Shown: piece by piece, positions 1 through 7,720 of the stretch
Layout: each line of letters begins with the position of its first letter
Numbering within the stretch: the stretch's first letter is position 1
Assembly (NCBI GenBank): GCA_958348225.1
Contig: CATVYG010000014.1
Span: forward strand, 1-49,347
DNA from: an uncultured Collinsella sp.
GTDB lineage: Bacteria; Actinomycetota; Coriobacteriia; Coriobacteriales; Coriobacteriaceae
DNA length: 49,347 bases
Reading direction: 5' to 3'
The notes under the pieces: generated by a model
Seen by the model: only the letters and a program-made list of their open reading frames with translations
What the model was told of the DNA's origin: nothing
The model's database searches: none
Made by a program: the position numbers and the translations under genes

Positions 1-74
1 AGAGAGCGCTCCCGCAAACTGCCTCTTGACAACTTATAGGAGCGTCGGTTTTATTGGCGGAAAATCGGGGGGTG

Positions 75-153
75 CTCAAGGGTTCCGGAATTTGCCGCAT
101 ACTTCCGCAAACGACGTCTCGGTGGCACAAAAAATCGCCCTCGGAACCCTGAG
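75..153. repeat. Nested inverted repeat upstream of the first gene
   Basis: Arms at 75-87 and 142-153 are complementary with one bulged base (core GGGTTCCG / CGGAACCC). The 54-base interior holds a weaker hairpin (TTTGC / GCAAA, about 91-111). No gene is supported in 1-279; the short reading frames there lack ribosome sites and family resemblance. It may be the terminator of a gene to the left of the window, or a weaker relative of the nested palindromes near groESL. Confidence 0.45.
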
Positions 154-279
154 ATAATGAACAGATGTAGCCGTTCGCCGCAAATTACCGTCCGTTTATA
201 GAACCCACCCCCAGTGTGCAGCCCTCTTACGGTTGAATAAATACACATCTATGGAATTACGTAAGAGAGGACTGTTCCT

Positions 280-1239
280 ATGAGCTACAAGACCGTTTGC
301 GTTGCCGGCGGCGGCGTGCTGGGAAGCCAGATTGCCTTTCAGGCTGCCTACTGCGGCTTCGATGTAACGATTTGGCTGCGCAGCGAGGGCAGCATCGGTC
401 GCACCCAGCCCAAGATCGATCATGTGCGCGAGGAGTACATCGCGGCAATCGAGGGTATGGCGGACGGCACGGGCGAGTGGTGCTCCGGTATCGCCGATAG
501 CGGCAAGCCCTTCGACAAAGAGGCGGCACTCGCCGCCGTTGAGCGCGCCTACTCCACACTCAAGCTGGAGCTCGATCTTGCCAAGGCAGTGGCCGACGCC
601 GATCTGGTCATCGAGTCTATGGCCGAGGACACCCAGGCAAAGATCGACTTCTACAAGAAGCTCGCCCCGGTCCTGCCGCAAAAGACCGTCATCGTGACGA
701 ACTCCTCCACGCTGCTGCCGAGCACCTTTGCCAAGTACACCGGCCGCCCCGAGAAGTACCTGTCGCTGCACTTTGCCAACTCCATCTGGAAGAACAACAT
801 GACCGAGGTCATGGCCCAGAGCCAAACCGACAAGCGCTACTTCGACGAGCTCGTCGACTTCGCCAACGATATCCGCATGCTTGCCCTGCCCGTCAACAAG
901 GAAAAGAACGGCTACCTGCTCAATTCCATGCTGGTGCCGTGGCTGCTTTCGGGCCTTGACCTGTATGTCTCGGGCGTGAGCGACCCCAAGAGCATCGATC
1001 TCGCGTGGACGCGCGGCACCGGCGCTCCCAAGGGTCCGTTTCGCGTATTCGACACGGTGGGTATCCAGACGGCCTACAACATCGTCATGCAGTATCAGAA
1101 GGTCCCGGGCCTGGTGAGCCCGCTGCTCAAGAAGATGATGATGCCCTACAACTTTAAGGCTATGGCATCCGTCCTCAAGAAAATGCTCGACGAAGGTAAG
1201 CTGGGCGAAAGCTCGGGCGAGGGCTTCTTCAAGTACTAA
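280..1239 (+). CDS. 3-hydroxyacyl-CoA dehydrogenase family protein
   Basis: A 319-residue NAD-dependent 3-hydroxyacyl-CoA dehydrogenase-type oxidoreductase. The N-terminus has a Rossmann dinucleotide fold with a glycine motif (VAGGGVLGSQIA, about residues 7-18). A following segment, SLHFANSIW, matches the catalytic-His region of the family (usually LHFFNP), and the C-terminal helical part has the FRVFDTVG motif. The family interconverts 3-hydroxyacyl-CoA and 3-ketoacyl-CoA in fatty-acid or butyrate metabolism. The ATG is preceded by AGAGAGGA, a good ribosome site. It stands alone here with no thiolase or crotonase beside it, so its substrate cannot be read from context. Confidence 0.85.
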   Translation: MSYKTVCVAGGGVLGSQIAFQAAYCGFDVTIWLRSEGSIGRTQPKIDHVREEYIAAIEGMADGTGEWCSGIADSGKPFDKEAALAAVERAYSTLKLELDLAKAVADADLVIESMAEDTQAKIDFYKKLAPVLPQKTVIVTNSSTLLPSTFAKYTGRPEKYLSLHFANSIWKNNMTEVMAQSQTDKRYFDELVDFANDIRMLALPVNKEKNGYLLNSMLVPWLLSGLDLYVSGVSDPKSIDLAWTRGTGAPKGPFRVFDTVGIQTAYNIVMQYQKVPGLVSPLLKKMMMPYNFKAMASVLKKMLDEGKLGESSGEGFFKY

Positions 1240-1279
1240 AAAATGACATCTCGGGGACGGAGGAAAACGGATCATTTTC
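1238..1279. repeat. Stop-codon-adjacent hairpin with a GGGGAC core
   Basis: Begins at the dehydrogenase stop codon. Complementary arms AAAATGA and TCATTTT enclose a loop containing CGGGGACGGAGG. The layout (stop codon, stem, GGGGAC-type core, closing stem) recurs after several other genes in this window, for example at 14775, 17395 and 43471. It probably acts as a 3'-end structure or weak terminator; that is inference. Confidence 0.5.
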
Positions 1280-1294
1280 GGCCGCCAACAGTGA

Positions 1295-1798
1295 GAAGAT
1301 GGACCCAGAAATAGAAAGGAGTGGCAATGGGCCGGCTCGGGCTTTGAGGACAAGCTGCTGCAAGCCCAGGGCGATTTTTCGCTCAACGCGGGCCAGCACA
1401 GCGTGACCTATCTGCCAAACGACAAGACGGCAACGACCGGTCGCTACCAGGTGCTGCTGTACGACAACAACTTTGGCGCGGCCAAGAGCTACCCCAAGTT
1501 CGACTGGGGCCAGCTGGGCGCCGCGGTGGTGACCGACTATAGCAAGGGCACGCATTCGTTTGGGCGCATCTTTACGGTGGACGAGACCGCGCGCACCTAC
1601 GAGCTTGTGGACCAGATCGCAGTGCCGTTCTCGGGCTACGTAAGCAGCGCACAGCGCGTTGGCGATTCGAATAGTATGCTCGTGGCTTCGGGCCAGGCCA
1701 AGACCTTCACCGAGTACGATCGGTACGGTCTGGCCATCACCACCTACGAGATGGAAGCCGAATAGTACATCTACCGCGTGTACAAGTACGAGCTGTAG
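1295..1798 (+). pseudogene. Decayed aryl-sulfate sulfotransferase (C-terminal remnant)
   Basis: A continuous frame from about 1295 to the stop at 1763-1765 encodes a C-terminal piece resembling arylsulfate sulfotransferases (ASST): GQHSVTYLPN, then VLLYDNNFG and further beta-propeller-like sequence. The family moves sulfate between phenolic compounds and is usually about 500-600 residues, so more than two thirds is missing at the 5' end. The first family-like residues (WQWAGSG) begin near 1322 with no proper start or leader. The stop at 1763 is followed in frame by ten sense codons ending YRVYKYEL and a second stop at 1796-1798, which looks like the original C-terminus after a nonsense mutation. 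A 120-residue product could start at GTG 1403, but it would not be a complete enzyme. Confidence 0.65.
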
Positions 1799-1987
1799 AG
1801 CCGCGCTTAGGTTTGACCAATGGAGTATGAAAACACGCCGTTCGTCGATGTCCCCTCCGCGAATGGCAGCCATATGGTTTGATGTCAGAAACATATAGTG
1901 TCGACAGCCTACTGGCGACGTTCCCCCTGATATCGGAGGTTCCAGGTATGTTTCGCGCTCCGTTAAACAACTATCGGTTGGGCTAAC

Positions 1988-2437
1988 ATGGGTCGCCGTG
2001 CTACTTCGATAACCCTTGCAGTGGTCTGCCTGGCTGTGCTCCTGGGCGCTACAGGGCTGTTTGCTATAAGCCGAGAAACGTCCTATATGCAGGAATGCGC
2101 TTCCGAAGGGTTTGCCATTGATGGTTACTATCGGGATGACAAAACGAGTCGGGAAACCCTGGCTTTTCTTGAGGAGGACAACTGTCGATGGCAGCTGGTC
2201 GACCAAGACGGAATCTGCGCAGACGGGCAGTTTAAGCGTATGGACGACCCCAATATCCTGGTGTTAAAGAGGGAAAACGGCGAAGAATTCGGTACGGTCC
2301 ACGTGGCGTATATGTCACGCCGACGCAATCAGGGGCAGATTTACCTAATTAGAAATACTGAGGTGACCCGATTTTATCTTGTGAGCACCGATCCGGCGTT
2401 TACGGTGGAGTCTGGCGATGTCGATCCGGACAGTTGA
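1988..2437 (+). CDS. Small membrane-anchored or secreted protein of unknown function
   Basis: A 149-residue protein I do not recognise. It begins with MGRRATS and a hydrophobic stretch (about residues 8-27, ending GLFA), so it is either a signal peptide or an N-terminal membrane anchor. The rest is polar, with three cysteines in the mature region (about residues 37, 59 and 69) and several YLI/FYLV beta-like strands. The ribosome site is weak (TTGGG before the ATG). It follows the sulfotransferase remnant by 190 bases and converges on the DUF389 gene. Codon use resembles its neighbours. The reading frame is probably real but unproven. Confidence 0.55.
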   Translation: MGRRATSITLAVVCLAVLLGATGLFAISRETSYMQECASEGFAIDGYYRDDKTSRETLAFLEEDNCRWQLVDQDGICADGQFKRMDDPNILVLKRENGEEFGTVHVAYMSRRRNQGQIYLIRNTEVTRFYLVSTDPAFTVESGDVDPDS

Positions 2438-2562
2438 TTCACGGCAATAAAACAGCGAGCGGGGCGCGGGTGTGAACTGTACTCCGCTATTTGCTCGTGT
2501 CCGTATCGCGTCTGCGCCTCGTCGTAACTTGCGTCCGTGCGAGCATTCATCCTGCGCCGGCA

Positions 2563-3702
2563 TCACTTCACGTCAAACTCCACGCGATCGAGTTCAGGCA
2601 CGTTGAGGTCGATGAGCTTGCGGGCGACGTGACGGTTGTGTGCCCCAAGCGCCTCGCTTGTCGTCACATGGGCGACAATCTCGCGCTCGACGATGCCCTC
2701 CTCGTCGCCTTCGGTGGCCGAGGTCTCGACGGCGACGGTGTAATCTTTAAAGCCCGGCAGCACCGCCGCAAGCTCGCGCGTGGTTTCGGTGACGCCGTAG
2801 CCGTCCTGTACGCCGGCCTGCGCCGAGCCAATGGAACCCGCGGTCATAACGATGCAGGGGATGGCAAAGACTACCGTGCCCACAATAATGCGGCGGCGCA
2901 CCTTGCGTGACAGCTCGTCGACCTCGGCGTTTTCCTCGGCGGTCACAATGCCGTCGCCGTTGAGATCACGCTTGAGCGGTACACGTAAAAGAAGCAATAC
3001 GGCTTCGGCCGCCAGCGCGATAAAGACGACGTTGATGCCAAACTCGTAGAGGGCTGAGAGGAACAGCGACCCGCTCGCGATGGCAATGCCATAACCCGCC
3101 GCGCACAGGGGCGGCATGAGCGCGGTTGCCACGGCCACGCCGGCGATGAGCGTGGCGGGTTCCTGGTCGCGCGAGTTGCCCAGGCCACCTGCAAAGCCGC
3201 CTGCGAGTGCGACGGTAAGGTCCCAGACGGTGGGTGTCGAGTTGTCGATGATGGCGGCCGTGGTGGTGCCAAGGGGCGAGAGCTTAAAGTACAGCGTGGA
3301 CGTGACCAGGCAAAAGGCCATCTGTAGCGCAAGGCTGGCGACGGCTTCGACGGTAATCTCGCGGTCGAGCGTGGCGATGCCATATGCCATGGCAAGGACC
3401 GATCCCATAAGCGGGCAGATGAGCATGGCGCCCACGATGGCGATGTCCGAATCGATATCAAGGCCGATGCTTGCGATGAGCATGGCGATGATGAGGATGC
3501 ACAGGTGAGAGCCGGTCAGGCGCGCCCCGTTTACAAAGCGCTTACGGATTACGTGGTAGGGCGCGCGACCCTCGCGAATGTTGAATGCGCGCTTTAAAAA
3601 GCGACCAGCCTGCTCGGCAGCCTCACTATGGGCGGGGCGGATGCCGTGGCGCCGGTGATGGCGTTCGCGTAGTCGCTTGATCTGTTGTTTGTCGAGTTCC
3701 AT
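2563..3702 (-). CDS. DUF389 family integral membrane protein
   Basis: A 379-residue membrane protein with the DUF389 (TIGR00341-like) signature: LIIAMLIASIGLDIDS, then VGAMLICPLMGSVLAMAYG, then the GVAVATALMPPLCAAGYG helix. About six transmembrane segments lie between residues 65 and 310. The function of the family is not established. Between the fifth and sixth helices (residues 246-257) is DLNGDGIVTAEE, which fits the 12-residue EF-hand/dockerin calcium loop. A soluble C-terminal domain of about 80 residues follows. The frame extends 42 codons further upstream, but ATG 3702 has a GGAACGAGGTGG leader and gives the family-like start, so it was chosen. It is divergent from the surface-protein gene. 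Confidence 0.85.
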   Translation of the reverse strand: MELDKQQIKRLRERHHRRHGIRPAHSEAAEQAGRFLKRAFNIREGRAPYHVIRKRFVNGARLTGSHLCILIIAMLIASIGLDIDSDIAIVGAMLICPLMGSVLAMAYGIATLDREITVEAVASLALQMAFCLVTSTLYFKLSPLGTTTAAIIDNSTPTVWDLTVALAGGFAGGLGNSRDQEPATLIAGVAVATALMPPLCAAGYGIAIASGSLFLSALYEFGINVVFIALAAEAVLLLLRVPLKRDLNGDGIVTAEENAEVDELSRKVRRRIIVGTVVFAIPCIVMTAGSIGSAQAGVQDGYGVTETTRELAAVLPGFKDYTVAVETSATEGDEEGIVEREIVAHVTTSEALGAHNRHVARKLIDLNVPELDRVEFDVK

Positions 3703-4009
3703 GTCCACCTCGTTCCAGCGCGGTCCGCGCAACGCGCCCGTTGTCTTAACTCTACACCGTGGCGGGCGGGGTGTCTGTTGGATGCGGAATCCGATAGGGC
3801 GGATGACGCGGGAGCAAATGCAAATCACAGGCTCAATTCCATCCCGCGAAAATATGATGCACCAGCTCCTTCAAATGTGACGAAATTGTGAAGCACAGGA
3901 GCACGAATTTCAAAAAATACGCTGGTCGCCAATGTTGCGCAACAGAATTCAAAAATCGACAGCTACCGTTTGATACGTATGGATACATCCGTGTCAAAGG
4001 GAGAAAGCC
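3703..4009. promoter_or_regulatory. Divergent intergenic region between DUF389 and the surface-protein gene
   Basis: A 307-base, comparatively AT-rich region that must hold promoters for both divergent genes. The clearest element is a perfect 12-base palindrome TGTTGCGCAACA near 3933-3944, a plausible operator. GGGAGAAAG just before 4010 is the ribosome site of the surface-protein gene. No convincing -35/-10 pair could be fixed by eye, and no gene is supported. Confidence 0.4.
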
Positions 4010-7000
4010 ATGGCAAACTACAGTCCACAACACTTTGAGCCTCGGGCCAAGGCCGTCAACGTCAAGGGCGTTGCCAACCGCGCCGTCGCAACCGTTTTGA
4101 CGGCGGGCCTCATCGCTCAGCCGCTCATGTCGCCGCTGGCGGCAATCGCCGCACCGTCAACCGATAACGGCGATTCTGTTCAGGGGGGGGGTAGTTCTGT
4201 AGAGAATACCGTTGCCGCCGGTAACCAAGCGGTCGTAAAGACGGCTGCCCAGCTGGCCGAGGAGTCGGCAAAGCAGCTCAAGGACGCTCAGACCGCCTAC
4301 GATGCCGCCCAGAAGAAGGCCGACGCGGCGGGCCAGTCTCAAAAGCAGGCGCAGCAGCAAAAGAATCAGGCCTCGCAGGCTGTGACCGATAACGCCGCCG
4401 AGCAGAACGAGGCCGAGGTAGCCGCGCTTCAGGAGAAGATCGACGAGCTTAAGGCAGCCGTCGAAAAGACCGAGCAGCAGCAGAAGAAGCTGGGCGACCT
4501 GAACGATCAGCTCGAACAGGCCAACAAGAGTGTTGAGGATAAGACCCAGGCGCTCAAGGACGCCAAGGCAAAGCAGGATGAGGCCAAGAAGGCCCTCGAT
4601 GAGGCCCAGGCCAAGCTCGAGGCCATGGGTATGGACGAGTACGAGGCCGCCAAGAAGGCCGTCGAGGACGCGCAGGCAAAGCTCGATGACGCCAATAAGG
4701 CCGTTGCTACTGCACAGGCCAATCTGGACCAGGCCAAGGCTGCCGAGGCTAGCGCCCAGCAGGAAAAGAAGGACACTGAGGCCGCTCTGACGACTGCCCA
4801 GGCCAAGAAGCAGGAGACTGCCGCTGCGCTCGCAGCCGCAACCACCGCGCGCGATAACGCCCAGCAGAAGTTCAACCAGGCGCAGGCCGCGCTCGATGCT
4901 GCCGTCTCGGGTACGGGTGTCGACCTGAGTGCGCTTGAGGCCGCCAAGATCGCTGCTGCTGGTGAGCTCAAGACCGCGCAGGCGGAGCTCAATGCCGCGA
5001 CGGATGCCGACGCCACCGCACAGACAAATCTGCAGGCCGCCCAGGCTGCCGTCGCTGCCGCGCAGGAGAAGGCCAACGCCGCCAACGCTGCTGTGGCATC
5101 TGCCCAGTCTGCATACGATGCGGCAAACAAGGAGTACAAGGACGCGGCCAGTAAGCGTGACGCCGCGAAGACGGCATACGAGCAGGCCCAGCAGACCGAG
5201 GCCGACAAGAAGACCGCGTACGATAAGCTTGTCGAAGTTCGCAAGCAGAAGCGCAGTGAGTGGGAGGCAGCCTGCGCTGCTTCGAACGCCGCGGAAAAGG
5301 CTTATGACGCTGCTAATGTCCAGGTTGAGGCTCTTGAGCAGCAGATTGCTGACCTCAAGTCCAACATGACCGTTGACCAGGAAGTCATCAATAAGGGCAT
5401 GCTCGGCTTTATGGCCTACATCAGCAACAGCAGCGATTTCACGGCTATGCAGAAATCGAACGCCAAGGACGCAATGGCTACACTTACCGGCGCTGACGAC
5501 AAAGCCGAGTGGTATGACGATTACGTCGATCAGGACATGTCTCGCGACACCAATCCGCTTTCCTTGGAACAGCTGCGTAACGCCCTGACATATCTCGACA
5601 CCCAGAACAACCTCCGCAAGGCGAACGGTCAGTCGGCGCTCAGCGTCAGCCTCCGCATGACCGCAGCAGCTGCACTCAACGCCTCATATTCATCGAATAT
5701 TTGGGATCACTCGAACTGTTACTTCGATAATGCTGAGAATCTCGCAGGTGGCGGCGGTGCATATACCGGTGGTGAGACCGAGGATACCCTGGGCTGGCCC
5801 TACACCGGTCTCTACACTCAGGAGAAGGTTAATTACGAGAATTGGATTAAAAAGTACGGTGTGGATAGCGAGGCCGGCAAAGATCTCATGGCTCATCGCT
5901 ATGATTCGTACTATATCTACCAAAACTATTACGATGTGTACCACGGTACAAAAGATAAGAATGGCAATCAAAGAGGAGACGCCTGCGGGCACTATCTCAA
6001 CATTATCGATTCCGCTACGGTGGCTATCGGTATCGCAACCGGTAGCGGTAAGAACACCGATTCCGAGGTAACCATCTTCGATTACAGCGCTGATGACACT
6101 CAGGCTGATTTCACTGTCTCCGAGTTCAAGAAGCTCGTCAACGACTACATCGATTCTGCCTATAACGCTGGCGGCACGCAGGCGCAGAAGGCGCAACTCA
6201 AGGAGCTCCAGAGCAAGCTCGCCGAGGCGCAGAAGAACTTTGGAACTACTAGGGAAGCTTACTTCGCAGCTGTAAACGGGCAGGATGCCGCCCAGGACGC
6301 TTTCACCGCAGCCGATGTGAACATGAACACCGCCAAGGGCGAGTTCGAGAAGGCTCAGTCTGCTACTGCTGCCGCCAAGTCCGCCTACACCGCCGCCGAA
6401 GCCAAACTCAAGGGTGTCGACGTCAAGACGCCCCAGACCAAGCTCGACGCCGCCAAGGGCGAGGCCGCTACTGCCCAGGCAGCTCTCGATAAGGCAAACG
6501 CCACGCTTGCTGACAGCAAGACGAAGGCAGCCGAGGCCGCTGCTCACAAGGCGAAGGCTCGCAGCGCCCGCGATGCCGCCAAGGCAAAGTCCGAACAGGC
6601 CAACGAGGCGTATGGCAACGCTACCGCTTCGGTCAAGGACCTTGCCGCCAAGCGCGATGCCGCCCAGGCGGACCTTGCGAATAAGCAGGGCTCGCTTGAC
6701 GAGGCAAAGAAGGCCGACGATGCCGCCCAGGCTGGTGTAGACAAGGCCCAGGCCGCAGATGTCCAGGCCGCGACTGCTCTTTTGGACGCCAAGCAGGCGG
6801 TTGCCGCCAAGGCGCAGGCCCTGTCCGACGCACAGGAGAAGGCCAAGGCCGCCGAGGGCGAGCTGGCCGGCGCAAACAAGGCCTTCGAGCGCTTCGCCGG
6901 CGCCCAGAAGGCGGTCGACGACGCCAAGGCCGCCTATGACGCTGCCGTCGCCGGTGTCGCCGATGCCCAGAAGCAGCTCGAGGCCGCCAACGAAGCCGTC

Positions 7001-7519
7001 GTCGATGCGAACCTCGATATCTTCAAGGCCAAGGCAGAGCTTGCCAACGACGAGGCACTCAAGGCCGATCTTGAGGCTGTCGATCACAAGGCATCCCTTG
7101 CCGCGGGCACGACGGGCAACGAGAAGCTGGTCAAGCTGAACGCTGCCTACGCTCGCTATAAGGCTACCGTCGATGCCGCCGCTGGTCTCAAGGCTGCTCT
7201 GAGCGATGCCGATGCCAAGCTGTCCGATGCCAACGACGCCTATGCCGCCGCGCTTGCCGAGCTTGGCGATGCCAAGGATGCCCTGGCTGCCGCGCAGGCC
7301 GAGTACGACAAGTATCATCCCAAGGCTGAGCCGCAGGCCAAGGCTCAGGTTGCGCAGGCTGCTGCAAAGGCTCCTGTCGCCAAGAAGAAGGCCACGTCGG
7401 CCGCGCTCGCCCAGACTGGCGATGACTCCGCTCTTGCGGGCGAGGTGTTCGTCATCGGCGGTATTACGCTCGTGGCTGCGGGCGTGACGCTGGGCGATCG
7501 TCGTCGCAAGCAGATGTAG
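4010..7519 (+). CDS. Sortase-anchored CAP-domain coiled-coil surface protein
   Basis: A 1169-residue cell-wall protein. The start MANYSPQHFEPR is followed by a hydrophobic signal peptide (about residues 27-47, AVATVLTAGLIAQ). Residues about 75-455 are an Ala/Lys/Gln/Glu-rich coiled coil. Residues about 515-700 form a CAP/SCP (PF00188-type) domain, seen as LRMTAAAALNA, NAENLAGG and HYLNIID. A second coiled coil runs from about 720 to 1120. The C-terminus is a sorting signal: LAQTG at 1133-1137, a hydrophobic stretch, then DRRRKQM. LAXTG is the motif used by class E sortases. The likely role is adhesion or presenting the CAP domain away from the wall; this is inference. A G9 tract at codons 58-61 could switch expression. 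The ribosome site is GGGAGAAAG. Confidence 0.88.
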   Translation: MANYSPQHFEPRAKAVNVKGVANRAVATVLTAGLIAQPLMSPLAAIAAPSTDNGDSVQGGGSSVENTVAAGNQAVVKTAAQLAEESAKQLKDAQTAYDAAQKKADAAGQSQKQAQQQKNQASQAVTDNAAEQNEAEVAALQEKIDELKAAVEKTEQQQKKLGDLNDQLEQANKSVEDKTQALKDAKAKQDEAKKALDEAQAKLEAMGMDEYEAAKKAVEDAQAKLDDANKAVATAQANLDQAKAAEASAQQEKKDTEAALTTAQAKKQETAAALAAATTARDNAQQKFNQAQAALDAAVSGTGVDLSALEAAKIAAAGELKTAQAELNAATDADATAQTNLQAAQAAVAAAQEKANAANAAVASAQSAYDAANKEYKDAASKRDAAKTAYEQAQQTEADKKTAYDKLVEVRKQKRSEWEAACAASNAAEKAYDAANVQVEALEQQIADLKSNMTVDQEVINKGMLGFMAYISNSSDFTAMQKSNAKDAMATLTGADDKAEWYDDYVDQDMSRDTNPLSLEQLRNALTYLDTQNNLRKANGQSALSVSLRMTAAAALNASYSSNIWDHSNCYFDNAENLAGGGGAYTGGETEDTLGWPYTGLYTQEKVNYENWIKKYGVDSEAGKDLMAHRYDSYYIYQNYYDVYHGTKDKNGNQRGDACGHYLNIIDSATVAIGIATGSGKNTDSEVTIFDYSADDTQADFTVSEFKKLVNDYIDSAYNAGGTQAQKAQLKELQSKLAEAQKNFGTTREAYFAAVNGQDAAQDAFTAADVNMNTAKGEFEKAQSATAAAKSAYTAAEAKLKGVDVKTPQTKLDAAKGEAATAQAALDKANATLADSKTKAAEAAAHKAKARSARDAAKAKSEQANEAYGNATASVKDLAAKRDAAQADLANKQGSLDEAKKADDAAQAGVDKAQAADVQAATALLDAKQAVAAKAQALSDAQEKAKAAEGELAGANKAFERFAGAQKAVDDAKAAYDAAVAGVADAQKQLEAANEAVVDANLDIFKAKAELANDEALKADLEAVDHKASLAAGTTGNEKLVKLNAAYARYKATVDAAAGLKAALSDADAKLSDANDAYAAALAELGDAKDALAAAQAEYDKYHPKAEPQAKAQVAQAAAKAPVAKKKATSAALAQTGDDSALAGEVFVIGGITLVAAGVTLGDRRRKQM
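4183..4191 (+). repeat. Homopolymeric G9 tract inside the surface-protein gene
   Basis: Nine consecutive G residues span codons CAG GGG GGG GGT just after the predicted signal peptide. Removing one G reads GTA GTT CTG TAG and stops within four codons. Adding one G reads GGG TAG and stops at once. In this assembly the frame is ON. Such tracts in surface genes are classic slipped-strand phase-variation sites; switching here is predicted, not shown. Confidence 0.7.
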
Positions 7520-7588
7520 CGTTTCGAGCGTAGATTCTGCAACGAACTTCGGTTCATAGCAGGAACGCTTCGATAGCTTAACCGATAA

Positions 7589-7630
7589 GGCCGGCGCGCT
7601 GTTAAACGCAGCGCGCCGGCCTTTCTTTGT
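7589..7630 (+). terminator. Rho-independent terminator of the surface-protein gene
   Basis: A perfect 13-bp stem (7589-7601 with 7609-7621, GGCCGGCGCGCTG paired with its complement), a 7-base loop and a T-rich tail. It follows the surface-protein stop by 70 bases. Confidence 0.9.
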
Positions 7631-7639
7631 TTCGATATC

Positions 7640-7679
7640 AAAAAGCCCGGTCGGCAGTCGCAAAAGCTACCGACCGGGC
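7640..7679 (-). terminator. Rho-independent terminator of the OPT transporter gene
   Basis: Read on the minus strand, GCCCGGTCGG (7670-7679) pairs with CCGACCGGGC (7645-7654) and is followed by a run of T. It sits 42 bases past the transporter stop and back to back with the surface-protein terminator. Confidence 0.85.
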
Positions 7680-7720
7680 AGGCCGTAGGCAATATGGTCG
7701 CTGTCGAGCAACTGCTCGAC

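Noticed and set aside
5690..7663. 657-residue reading frame on the minus strand
   Set aside because: It is the antisense of the Ala/Lys-rich coiled coil; low-complexity GC-rich codons keep that frame open. No ribosome site and no family resemblance.
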